Source of the DNA: Parachlamydiaceae bacterium
GTDB taxonomy: Bacteria; Chlamydiota; Chlamydiia; Chlamydiales; Parachlamydiaceae
Direction of reading: 5' to 3'
Length of the DNA: 17,170 nucleotides
Assembly: GCA_030679615.1 (NCBI GenBank)
Contig: JAUXSJ010000313.1
Span: 1 to 17,170, forward strand
The position numbers and the translations under genes are program-made. This document shows positions 1-6,870 of the stretch, one piece after another (the first letter of the stretch is position 1; each line of letters opens with the position of its first letter). Under the pieces are notes generated by a model. That model saw only the letters and a program-made list of their open reading frames with translations, searched no databases and had not been told where the DNA came from.

Positions 1-2
1 AC

Positions 3-176
3 AAGAAGGATTGTATTCAAAAATTACGAAAATATGTTGATAAGCTAAATTATTGCGCACCCATAAGGATACCGACAAAAATTTCTAAATCGATAAAGAA
101 CAAAAATCTTGCTAAAAAGACTAAACATTCTGAGAAAAAGAAACTCAGATCTATTTCACCAAATGATGAAAATTAA
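3..176 (+). CDS. C-terminal end of an unidentified lysine-rich protein (partial)
   Basis: Only the last 57 codons are in the window; the reading frame enters from the left edge and ends at TAA 174-176. The visible tail is strongly basic: it is rich in lysine, with stretches such as KNKNLAKKTKHSEKKK, and has two cysteines near its start. Nothing in it identifies a family. The other two plus-strand frames hit stops within the first 50 bases, which supports this frame. The basic low-complexity composition could suit a nucleic-acid-binding or secreted tail, but this is a guess. It is also possible that the open frame is chance in AT-rich DNA. Confidence 0.45.
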   Translation, partial: KKDCIQKLRKYVDKLNYCAPIRIPTKISKSIKNKNLAKKTKHSEKKKLRSISPNDEN

Positions 177-215
177 CTATAATTTCATTAAATAGTAATT
201 TTAAAAATTGAATTA

Positions 216-287
216 GCTTCGTGAAACGTTTGGAGTGCATTGATTCAAATATTGCAATAATGGAAAAAAGTCTTAGTATTTGAATCA
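216..287 (+). repeat. REP-like unit with long-loop stem
   Basis: The stretch GCTTCGTGAAACGTTTGGAG at 217-236 resembles the head of the REP copies that flank the transposase wreck near 10.5-11.1 kb (GCGAAGCGTTTGGAATGC there). It is followed by an 11-bp inverted repeat, TGATTCAAATA at 241-251 and TATTTGAATCA at 277-287. The right stem arm covers the stop codon of the neighbouring minus-strand gene. As in the other copies, a conserved head precedes a hairpin of divergent sequence. It could also act as a weak 3' end for the minus-strand gene. Confidence 0.45.
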
Positions 288-761
288 TTCGATTGAAGGA
301 GTCATTTTTATTGTTATTTTTTTACAGAATACTTCAATATCTAAGCCTGTCTTAATTGGAAAAAATAAAAAACTATTTAAATAGTTTTCGTGTGAGACAT
401 TTTTTTTAAAAACATAATCAAGTAATCCTTCGGAACTCGTTGAAAGGTAAATACGCGAGCCAAATATATTTTCTTTTGTTAATTCATTAACAATTGTTTC
501 GTTTAGATTAATTTGAAATTTTTTTACGTTTTCTTTAGAAGGAAATTGTTGAGGTTGAGTAAAATCGAGTCCACGACTAAAGCTTAGACATTTATTTGTC
601 TTTTTGTGATTAAAATGCCAGTCAGGTGTAAGAAAAGCAGTGTAAATAGATGAAATGCGATCAGCAATCATATGAATGATTTGAATTTTTTCCTCTTCAC
701 TTTCATATGATAGTTTGTTTTGATAACTATCCAAGGCAACTGGTAGGGAAATTGAATTCAT
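285..761 (-). CDS. hypothetical protein, 158 residues
   Basis: I do not recognise a family. The protein is mixed alpha/beta in character, with no signal peptide, no membrane span and a single interior cluster of charged residues (about 20-25, SEEEK). It has two cysteines (C58, C146), spaced too far apart for a simple metal site. The ATG start is well placed: an AAGGA ribosome site lies about 5 bases upstream on the minus strand. The gene is isolated: the next minus-strand gene upstream begins at about 2.76 kb, and a REP-like unit overlaps its stop. Its AT-rich composition resembles the core genes more than the flavoprotein and catalase genes. Probably a real lineage-specific gene. Confidence 0.6.
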   Translation of the reverse strand: MNSISLPVALDSYQNKLSYESEEEKIQIIHMIADRISSIYTAFLTPDWHFNHKKTNKCLSFSRGLDFTQPQQFPSKENVKKFQINLNETIVNELTKENIFGSRIYLSTSSEGLLDYVFKKNVSHENYLNSFLFFPIKTGLDIEVFCKKITIKMTPSIE

Positions 762-890
762 AAATTCCTTATTACTATACGAGTGCTAATTTGTTTTAAA
801 AATAATTAGATTAGGCGTTATTATGAAGAAATTAATTAAAAAAAGATAGGCGTTTTTTCGTTAACATTATTATGTAATACCAAAAGAAAA

Positions 891-924
891 CAGTTACAAC
901 TCTCTTTGTAACTGTCTAATTTTT
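891..924 (-). terminator. intrinsic-terminator-like hairpin
   Basis: CAGTTACAA (891-899) pairs perfectly with TTGTAACTG (906-914) across a 6-base loop. Read on the minus strand the stem is followed by TTTTCTTTT; on the plus strand by TCTAATTTTT, so it could work in both directions. It lies about 125 bases downstream of the secreted-protein gene ending at 1041 and is its best terminator candidate. The stem shares the CAGTTAC core with the tRNA-Asn terminator at 11161-11186. Confidence 0.6.
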
Positions 925-943
925 CAATCACCCAATTACTGAA

Positions 944-1014
944 TAAACTTCGAAGTTTAATCGACTATAACTCAGAGTCACCCAGGAATTTTCATTCATT
1001 GTGAGTGACTCTGA
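944..1014. repeat. two dyads behind the DUF3494 gene
   Basis: A perfect 16-base palindrome, TAAACTTCGAAGTTTA, lies at 944-959. It is followed by a 10-bp inverted repeat, TCAGAGTCAC at 972-981 with GTGACTCTGA at 1005-1014, separated by 23 bases. The second dyad starts 27 bases past the stop of the secreted-protein gene and has no T-run, so it looks more like an mRNA 3'-end stabilising stem than a terminator. Confidence 0.45.
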
Positions 1015-1040
1015 CTACCTACTCGCTCTTAAAACAGCTA

Positions 1041-2765
1041 TTAAGGAACTGTAATAATTGCAGGTATACTTTGTTGTCCATTTGAATCAATTGCAATAAG
1101 CGAATAGGTATCTACCTTATTCTTATGTCTATTGTGGTCAATATAATAATAAGGACCATTTCGCGGGATTTCAGCTATAAGCTGGTTATTGCGGAATAAA
1201 TGATAAGTAACAACAAAAGAGGAATTACTAGGTCTCCATTTTAGGAAATGTATATATTCAGTTTGTGTGAGAAACTTGTTTTTTATTGTTTTTCCTCTAA
1301 AATTGGTTGGTGGATTTGGTAAAGAATTGATAATTGGAGTGGCATCATTGACTAGGGGAGTATTGCTTGCTCCACCTCCACTTGCGATGGCATTATTGAT
1401 CAAAATCTGAGCATCTGTCATGTTCACATTTACAATCAATGAAATAAGCGGAGCACTACTTCCACTAGAGATTGGAGAAGTTGTGGTTGCCGTCACTGTT
1501 TGTCCATTTACATTGAATGCCCAGCCATCTCCACTTGCCGCGACGAAGGATAATCCGACGGGTAATGTATCTGTGACTATAATCGTTCCACTTGTTGTGA
1601 TAGTTCCAGCGTTACCGACTGTTAATGTGTAAATCCCTTGTTGGCCGAGAATAAATGAGTTTGGTGTATGTACTTTCGATAATGTAAGGATTGGTTCAGG
1701 GATTATTTGCGTTACTGCAACACTATCTGTAGAGGTTGCTGTATTTACATCTCCTCCCCCGGTTATACTAGCTGTGTTGTTAACACCCGGCACTGCATCT
1801 ATATCGACAGCAACATGGAAGGTAATAATAGGGGCCGTTTCAGAAGGGAGAAATACTCCCGTTGTTGTTATTGTAACTATTTGGCCAACAACATTGAATA
1901 CCCAATTGGTTCCACTTCCACTTCCGGGGACAAACGTCAATCCTATAGGTAATTCATCGGTGACAGTAATCGTAGTTCCATCTGTTGGTCCATTTCCAGT
2001 ATTGCTCACAGTTAGTGTATAAGTCTCTTGTTGTCCTACAATAAAAGGAGAAGTTAAATGTGTTTTTAATATGGAAAGTACGGGTGGTGGAGGCGCTGCA
2101 GTAATCGTGTTAGTATCAAGAGTTACTGCTCCATTAAGAGCGTAAAGTGAGCCAACACTAGTAACTCCAGTAGTTGCTGTAATAGACGTATTTGCCAAAA
2201 TGTTACCCTGAAAGGAAGAGGCAGTTCCAAGAGTGGCGCTACTGCCTACCTGCCAAAATACATTTGAAGGAATTGTCCCATTAGAGAGAAGAATCTGGGA
2301 GGCAGAAGATGTGATTAATGTTGAACCAATTTGAAAAACAAAGGTTGCATTTGGGAGGTTTTGACCATCAAGAGTAAGGGTGCCATTGAGTGATGCTCCA
2401 GTTGCTATGGAGTAAATACCGGGGGTCAAAGTTAGTCCATCAAGAACACCCGAGATGATTGTCATGGGTGTAAGCCCTACTGCTGTGGTGTATGCTGATT
2501 GTGCTGCGGCTTTTGCACTTATGGCTGCAGCGTCGTTCGCGTGAATAGTTCCTGTTACTATTCCAGGAGGAAAACCTGTAACAGAAGAGCCGGGTGTGAC
2601 TCCTAGATCACCATTAATCACCGTTGGACCTGTATTAGTAACAGTTGTACTTCCAATCACTGCATAGGATGCAGCGACTCCAAGGTCAACCGTTTGAGCT
2701 GAAAGTAAAATTGGAAATAAGCAAAATATCAATCTTTTAAAAAGGCTAATCATTTGTAAACCCAT
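1041..2765 (-). CDS. secreted DUF3494 (ice-binding-like) protein with two DUF11 domains and an Fn3-like C-terminus
   Basis: The 574-residue product starts with a Sec signal peptide (hydrophobic core about 12-22, likely cleavage near LLSAQ-TVD). Residues 26-222 have the hallmarks of the DUF3494 ice-binding-like fold: the opening VDLGVAASYAVIG, GDLGVTPG at 52-59, the helix AISAKAAAQSAY and the closing GNILANTSIT...LYALNGAVTL. A PPPP linker (225-228) leads to two DUF11 repeats (about 229-352 and 358-475), each with GQQ-YTLTV-N-G and VTD-LP-GL-FV. The last 90 residues look like an Fn3 module (FLKW, YHLFRN, YSLIAID). After the signal peptide there is no cysteine, no membrane span and no beta-barrel, so export or surface attachment is likely but the anchor is unknown. 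DUF3494 proteins bind ice or act as adhesins; adhesion seems likelier in an amoeba symbiont. DUF11 repeats are also known from chlamydial OmcB. The start is uncertain: M1 has no clear ribosome site and M5 is an alternative. Confidence 0.85.
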   Translation of the reverse strand: MGLQMISLFKRLIFCLFPILLSAQTVDLGVAASYAVIGSTTVTNTGPTVINGDLGVTPGSSVTGFPPGIVTGTIHANDAAAISAKAAAQSAYTTAVGLTPMTIISGVLDGLTLTPGIYSIATGASLNGTLTLDGQNLPNATFVFQIGSTLITSSASQILLSNGTIPSNVFWQVGSSATLGTASSFQGNILANTSITATTGVTSVGSLYALNGAVTLDTNTITAAPPPPVLSILKTHLTSPFIVGQQETYTLTVSNTGNGPTDGTTITVTDELPIGLTFVPGSGSGTNWVFNVVGQIVTITTTGVFLPSETAPIITFHVAVDIDAVPGVNNTASITGGGDVNTATSTDSVAVTQIIPEPILTLSKVHTPNSFILGQQGIYTLTVGNAGTITTSGTIIVTDTLPVGLSFVAASGDGWAFNVNGQTVTATTTSPISSGSSAPLISLIVNVNMTDAQILINNAIASGGGASNTPLVNDATPIINSLPNPPTNFRGKTIKNKFLTQTEYIHFLKWRPSNSSFVVTYHLFRNNQLIAEIPRNGPYYYIDHNRHKNKVDTYSLIAIDSNGQQSIPAIITVP

Positions 2766-3141
2766 ATAGTTGTTTTTTAAGAAAACCTGTTGAATTAAAA
2801 GTGATAATTTAACTTGAGTTAATCTACAAGCTTAATTTGCAATGCTTCAAGATTAGATTTAATCGTATTAAGTTAAGCCAGTTTACTTGGCAACACTTCG
2901 ACTTTTGATTGGATAAACCTCTCTCTAGAATTTTCAACTATCTAAAAATAAATGGCTTATTATAATTCACTTGAAAACAAAGTATCCTTAAAGATACACT
3001 GTGAGGATATGGATTGAAACTTAGATTAAGTTAAATACAAATAAATTTTAATAAATAAAAATGTTTATGAAAATCTTACTAAAAGAGTCTTGCGGTAATC
3101 AAATTTTCGATTTCTGCAAGCACTAACTTGATGGAATAAAA
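2766..3141. other. AT-rich intergenic region between divergent genes
   Basis: This 376-base stretch separates the divergently read DUF3494 and monooxygenase genes and must hold the promoters of both. I could not place a convincing -35/-10 pair. The only structure seen is a small hairpin, GTATC at 2982-2986 with GATAC at 2993-2997. Open frames crossing its right end on the minus strand are antisense to the monooxygenase and look like chance. Confidence 0.4.
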
Positions 3142-4584
3142 TTGAAAAAAATGGAAAATAAAGAGGCTTACTGGACTATTTGTCCGGAATGTTTTGGATG
3201 CGGCAAAAAATACTTGAGGCTTCGCAAGAAATCGAGACTCCGCTATCAAACAGCAGTTAATGAGTTTGAAAAAAATAAGGATGAAGGTAAGGATTCGGTC
3301 CGTCCGAAGATTACTCAATATTTATGCGACAATTGCAACGGATCTGGTTTAATTCATGCTACCAGTCATCCTGTAGCAAATACAGAAAACTATCCACACA
3401 TAGCAATTATTGGTGCAGGTATTGGAGGTGTGGCGCTAGCTGTTGCTTGTTTACATCGAGGCATTCCATTTACTCTTTACGAGCGCGATAACAGTTTTGA
3501 TGCACGAGCTCAGGGTTACGGACTCACCTTACAACAAGCAAGTAAGGCAATTAAAGGATTCGGTCTTTTCTCTTTAAAAGATGGATGTAATTCAACGCGT
3601 CATGTGGTGCATACTACAGAGGGTGAGGAAATTGTTGAGTGGGGAAGAAGGACGCATTCAAACACTAATAAGACTCCAAAGCGAATAAATGTGCATATCC
3701 CGAGACAGGCCTTGCGTTTAGCGTTGCTTGAACAATTAGGTGACAATAATGCTCTGCAATGGGGGCACCGGTTAGTTGATTTTAAACAATGTGAAGATAA
3801 AAGTGTTGAGTTGAACTTTCAAGTTAACGGAGAGATGAAGAGTGCCAAGGCAGATTTAGTGGTGGGTGCCGATGGGGTTCGAAGTGTTGTGCGCAACTTG
3901 TTGATTGGTGAGGACATTATTCCTTTACGTTACCTAGGTTATGTGGTAATTTTGGGTATATGTTCTTTAAGCGCTCTTAATGGTATTGAAAGTTCTTTAC
4001 TTGACTCAACTACTGTGTTTCAAACCGTCAATGGCTATGAGAGAATTTACATGATGCCTTATTCGTTAGACTCAATAATGTGGCAATTTAGTTTTCCTAT
4101 GCCCGAAGAAGAAGCTAAGGCCTTGAGTGCCCAAGGAGCACAGGCGCTTAAAGAAGAAGCTTGTCGTAGAACACAGTCTTGGCATAACCCTATTCCTCAA
4201 ATTTTATCTGCAACACTAGCGGCGCAAATTTCAGGTTATCCCGTATACGATAGAGAATTACTAAAGTCGGAATTTTTGGAAAAAGCTGGAGCAATAACTT
4301 TGATTGGAGATGCAGCTCACCCGATGAGTCCATTTAAAGGTCAAGGTGCAAATCAAGCTCTGTTGGATGCATTGGCGTTGGCTCGTAACATTTCAATAGC
4401 ATGTACACCGCTATCTAATTGGAAAGAAATCGGATTGAGAGAAATTGTATTAACTGAATTTGAAGAAGAAATGTTAGCACGTAGTGCTTCTAAAGTGAAG
4501 GATTCAGCTGAGGCAGTGGAACTTCTACATTCCAAAGGTGTGCTACGTGGTGATGGACCTAAAGGAAGGGTCTTTACGAGGTAA
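3142..4584 (+). CDS. FAD-dependent aromatic/hydrophobic-substrate monooxygenase with N-terminal DnaJ-type zinc-ribbon
   Basis: Residues about 85-480 form a class A flavoprotein monooxygenase of the UbiH/PHBH/TetX type. The dinucleotide-binding motif GAGIGG is at 91-96 and its strand ends in an acidic residue (YER, 113-115). The GADGVRS motif is at 242-248 and the FAD-binding IGDAAHPMSPFKGQG at 388-402. Such enzymes hydroxylate or degrade small organic substrates with NAD(P)H and O2; the substrate cannot be told. Unusual for the family is an 80-residue N-terminal extension with two CxxCxGxG motifs (CPECFGCG 14-21, CDNCNGSG 62-69) separated by a charged 40-residue insert, like half of a DnaJ zinc-finger domain. 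C14, C17, C62 and C65 could bind one zinc. The start is TTG at 3142, with GGA 6 bases upstream; ATG 3151 is a weaker alternative. The gene stands alone and looks acquired. Confidence 0.85.
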   Translation: MKKMENKEAYWTICPECFGCGKKYLRLRKKSRLRYQTAVNEFEKNKDEGKDSVRPKITQYLCDNCNGSGLIHATSHPVANTENYPHIAIIGAGIGGVALAVACLHRGIPFTLYERDNSFDARAQGYGLTLQQASKAIKGFGLFSLKDGCNSTRHVVHTTEGEEIVEWGRRTHSNTNKTPKRINVHIPRQALRLALLEQLGDNNALQWGHRLVDFKQCEDKSVELNFQVNGEMKSAKADLVVGADGVRSVVRNLLIGEDIIPLRYLGYVVILGICSLSALNGIESSLLDSTTVFQTVNGYERIYMMPYSLDSIMWQFSFPMPEEEAKALSAQGAQALKEEACRRTQSWHNPIPQILSATLAAQISGYPVYDRELLKSEFLEKAGAITLIGDAAHPMSPFKGQGANQALLDALALARNISIACTPLSNWKEIGLREIVLTEFEEEMLARSASKVKDSAEAVELLHSKGVLRGDGPKGRVFTR

Positions 4585-4590
4585 TCTTAA

Positions 4591-5002
4591 ATCAGGCAGC
4601 ATAGGGATTTAGATTGCAAAACTCTACAAGAAAGAATTTGCGAGTTCTGGATTCATTATGGCTCCGGGATTAGAATTACCTATGGGAAGATTGGAAATAA
4701 AATCATCTTATTTCCTTGCGGTCAATGTCATCAATTTAAGCAAGTTTCTTAAGCCACTACCGTGGCGAGCATGCTGCCTTGAGGTTGCCACGGCAGTGGC
4801 TAAAGAAATTAGCCCCGTGTGAAGGTGCTCCCAACGTGGGGGATGGAATTTAGTATCCATTAGCCACGGTAGTGGCGTAAGAAATTTGCTTAGTTGATGA
4901 CATTGTGCTTGCGGTGGCGGTGGGACTTAGGATTTTCATCTCTAAGATAAAGAGTATTTGAATGATTATCAATCAAGGGAGATAGGTCATGGCAAGAAGT
5001 AA
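4591..5002 (+). pseudogene. RelE/HigB-type toxin pseudogene (HI1419/Gp49-like), interrupted by a MITE
   Basis: Codons from about 4591 read IRQHRDLDCKTLQERICEFW and then IHYGSGIRITYGKIGNKIIL (4651-4710). This matches the C-terminal half of HI1419-type toxins (ELRIHYGxGYRxYY...G-K-I-LLCGG). The frame breaks at PCG, where the palindromic element begins. Behind the element it resumes as CGGGGT, then TAG (4928), DFHL, TAA (4943), and DKEYLNDYQSREIGHGKK with TAA at 5000-5002. The last part resembles the usual toxin tail and overlaps the antitoxin start by 14 bases, as expected for this toxin-antitoxin operon type. The N-terminal half is missing; the homology starts right after the monooxygenase stop. 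The gene is therefore dead three ways: 5' truncation, insertion and two in-frame stops. Family assignment is from motif recall. Confidence 0.75.
4723..4907. mobile_element. MITE-like palindromic element with 8-bp target duplication
   Basis: The left arm 4723-4766 and right arm 4863-4905 are inverted repeats: 43 aligned positions with three mismatches and one gap, opening CAATGTCATCAA. The 8-mer CTTGCGGT stands directly outside both ends (4715-4722 and 4908-4915) as a probable target-site duplication. Between the arms, 4787-4812 is a third, direct copy of the GCCACGGTAGTGGC...AAGAAATT module seen at 4863-4888. The element has no coding capacity and would need a transposase in trans. The toxin frame before and behind it is continuous once 193 bases (element plus one duplication) are removed. 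Confidence 0.7.
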
Positions 5003-5291
5003 AAAATATCAAGAATTTCTACTTGAACATTTAGCAGATCACGATGAAGCTGTCGCGTACCTAAACGCAGCTTTGGAAGAAAGTCTTAAAGGTAATGAAG
5101 AGTCGAAACAGCTTTTCTTAATCGCTCTTCGAAATGTCGCAGAAGCACAAGGCGGTGTGGGTGCTTTGGCAAAAAAAGCTCACGTTGGGCGCGAAAGCCT
5201 CTACAAAACTCTTTCAGAGGTAGGTAATCCTAAATGGCATACACTTGTTTCTTTGTGTGTTGCGATGGGATTAAATTTGAGATTAACATGA
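4989..5291 (+). CDS. orphan antitoxin, HI1420/COG3636-type Xre-family protein
   Basis: The 100-residue product has the layout of downstream antidotes of HI1419/HI1420 toxin-antitoxin pairs: an N-terminal FLLEHLADHDEAVAYLNAAL segment (10-29), a central helix (about 40-53) and an Xre-type helix-turn-helix at about 57-78 (GALAKKAHVGRESLYKTLSE), then HTLVSLCVAMGLNLRL. Length is normal and the frame is intact. AAGGGAG at 4975-4981 gives a good ribosome site 7 bases before the ATG. The start overlaps the end of the decayed toxin frame, so the pair was translationally coupled in the past. With the toxin dead, the protein may persist as a stray repressor or as protection against related toxins, or may be on its way to loss. 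Confidence 0.85.
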   Translation: MARSKKYQEFLLEHLADHDEAVAYLNAALEESLKGNEESKQLFLIALRNVAEAQGGVGALAKKAHVGRESLYKTLSEVGNPKWHTLVSLCVAMGLNLRLT

Positions 5292-5335
5292 TACAAATTC
5301 AGCCAATTTGAGCTTTGGTCATTTTTAATCCATGA

Positions 5336-6169
5336 TCAATTTTCGTGCTTATTAAACTTATCGATAAGGTCAATTAATGATTGCTGGCTTACTTTGATAA
5401 AACCTTCTTGTGGGCGATCAAGATCTGCTATAAGAACTATAACAGTTGAAAAAATCAGAATAAGCAACGCATTAATCCCTAAATAGCGAGCATTGATTAA
5501 TCCAATTTGATACCCAACTGAACCAATTGCTAAAATTGTAACAAAATATAATACACACCAAATGATAAAAGGAATTCTGATACGTATTCCTATATTCAAT
5601 CGTTTCGCATGCAAACTTATCAATTCGTTTAATGATTCTATGAATAGTCCCACAATTACTGAATTAGGATTCTTCTCTGCAACTGTTACGGTTTGTAGCC
5701 AAAGCTTGTCTTGCAAATCCTCAGATTTTTTTATGGTTTGATCAAAATTTTTAGGAGAAAGTGATGCTATACGTACAGAAATATATTCTTTTAGTAAATT
5801 CTTAATTTCATTGCGGTGCAATTCAGGAAGATAATCAGCACGCAAATATGTTGTTCTAATGGCGTTGGCTTCTTCTACAACAAGGGTTCTTCTTTCATCA
5901 AATTTAGAGGCAGCTATTCCAAATGTAAAAGCTAATAGGAAGGCTAGTAATCCAAGGGTAGCTGCAACAATTGAATTAATAGGAGATCTATCTTTTGGCT
6001 CTGCAATCAATTGATGTTTCTTACCTAAAAAAACACCTCCTTTAAATGCAAGAAATAGGGATAAAAAAGTAAAAATAAAAATTGTATAGAGAGGAATGGT
6101 GTGAAATAAATTAAAAAACATATTTTTACTCAAACTTAATTCCATTAAATGATACGAAATATTTAGCAA
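5336..6169 (-). CDS. DUF4239 (bestrophin-like) membrane protein
   Basis: The protein of up to 277 residues has four likely membrane spans (about 27-48, 65-87, 200-222 and 231-249). A soluble segment of about 110 residues lies between the second and third. The segment after the second span, KFDERRTLVVEEANAIRTTY at 89-108 followed by LRADYLPE, and the C-terminal DLDRPQEGFIKVSQQSL (249-265) are typical of DUF4239 proteins, which are distantly related to bestrophin channels and have no established reaction. The start is unclear: the longest frame begins with TTG at 6169, while ATG codons at residues 9 and 17 also lack a good ribosome site. It converges on the antitoxin gene with a 44-base gap and no obvious terminator. 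Function in this organism is unknown; an ion channel is only a possibility. Confidence 0.75.
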   Translation of the reverse strand: MLNISYHLMELSLSKNMFFNLFHTIPLYTIFIFTFLSLFLAFKGGVFLGKKHQLIAEPKDRSPINSIVAATLGLLAFLLAFTFGIAASKFDERRTLVVEEANAIRTTYLRADYLPELHRNEIKNLLKEYISVRIASLSPKNFDQTIKKSEDLQDKLWLQTVTVAEKNPNSVIVGLFIESLNELISLHAKRLNIGIRIRIPFIIWCVLYFVTILAIGSVGYQIGLINARYLGINALLILIFSTVIVLIADLDRPQEGFIKVSQQSLIDLIDKFNKHEN

Positions 6170-6870
6170 AATTTAAAAGCTCTGAAACAATGAAGCTTCG
6201 AACGATATCCATTAAATTTATAAACAGTATATTAAAATTTTTATTTTTCATACAATTTCATCTCATCTAAATAGCAAAAAACTACAGAATACATTAGACC
6301 TTTAGCAACACTTTTTTACTAGCTTACTCTCAATGGTGTTAACTTAAAAAATTACTATTAATAAACCTGACGCGTAAAGATCGGCTTTGAGATACTAAAT
6401 TGTAATTAGGTCGTCCCGGCCTGAGTGTAATAATACCCTATAATAGAATCTCAGGCCGAGACGGCCTGATTACAATCTGGTATCTCAAAGCCGACATTTT
6501 ATACTTACATCTTTGGTTGTAATAACATTTTTTTAACTTAATACCACTGAGCTTGCTCTAGGGACAGTATTGTTAAGTGGAATAAAGTCATATCGAATTA
6601 ATATGAGTAAAAAAAAACAGTTACATAAGTAAAAGCTTTTAAAGTCTACATCTAGTGTGTACACTTCGAATTTTTGACTGGATTTCTCACACTTAAGAGT
6701 TTTCAACTCTATCATTATTAACTGCTTAAATTACATCTTAAAAATTAATGTTTACTATAGAGATTTTATGATATGTAAAATAATTTTTATTTAACGTCTA
6801 ATTTAATTCGAGGAATGGATCTAAAAAACTTGCTTGAGAATTCCTACCCTTCAACTAAGGAGATTTCACA
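6170..6870. other. long non-coding region before the catalase gene
   Basis: About 700 AT-rich bases lie between the divergent DUF4239 and catalase genes. The main content is the 114-base palindrome described separately. The rest shows no convincing gene: a short minus-strand open frame at 6533-6715 has no ribosome site and low-complexity composition. The catalase promoter should be in 6700-6850, but no pair of boxes stands out. Confidence 0.5.
6381..6494. repeat. 114-bp near-perfect palindrome (MITE-like or structured spacer)
   Basis: A 45-base left arm (6381-6425, beginning TCGGCTTTGAGATACT) is the inverted copy of the right arm (6450-6494, ending AGTATCTCAAAGCCGA-like), around a 24-base AT-rich loop. 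The arms differ at five positions, all of them transitions. The arms are clearly more GC-rich than the surrounding DNA. No target duplication was seen and there is no coding capacity. Confidence 0.75.

Noticed and set aside
1420..2022. Plus-strand open frames inside the DUF3494 gene
   Set aside because: They are antisense to a well-supported gene, arise from its Thr/Val/Gly-rich repeats and have no ribosome sites.
3089..3096. A third CTTGCGGT 8-mer, possible empty target site
   Set aside because: It has no inverted repeat beside it, and one extra 8-mer match in 17 kb is plausible by chance.
3079..3318. Minus-strand 79-residue open frame
   Set aside because: It is antisense to the start of the monooxygenase and has no family resemblance.
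6533..6715. Minus-strand 60-residue open frame in the katA upstream spacer
   Set aside because: Low-complexity AT-rich translation, no ribosome site, no recognisable motif.
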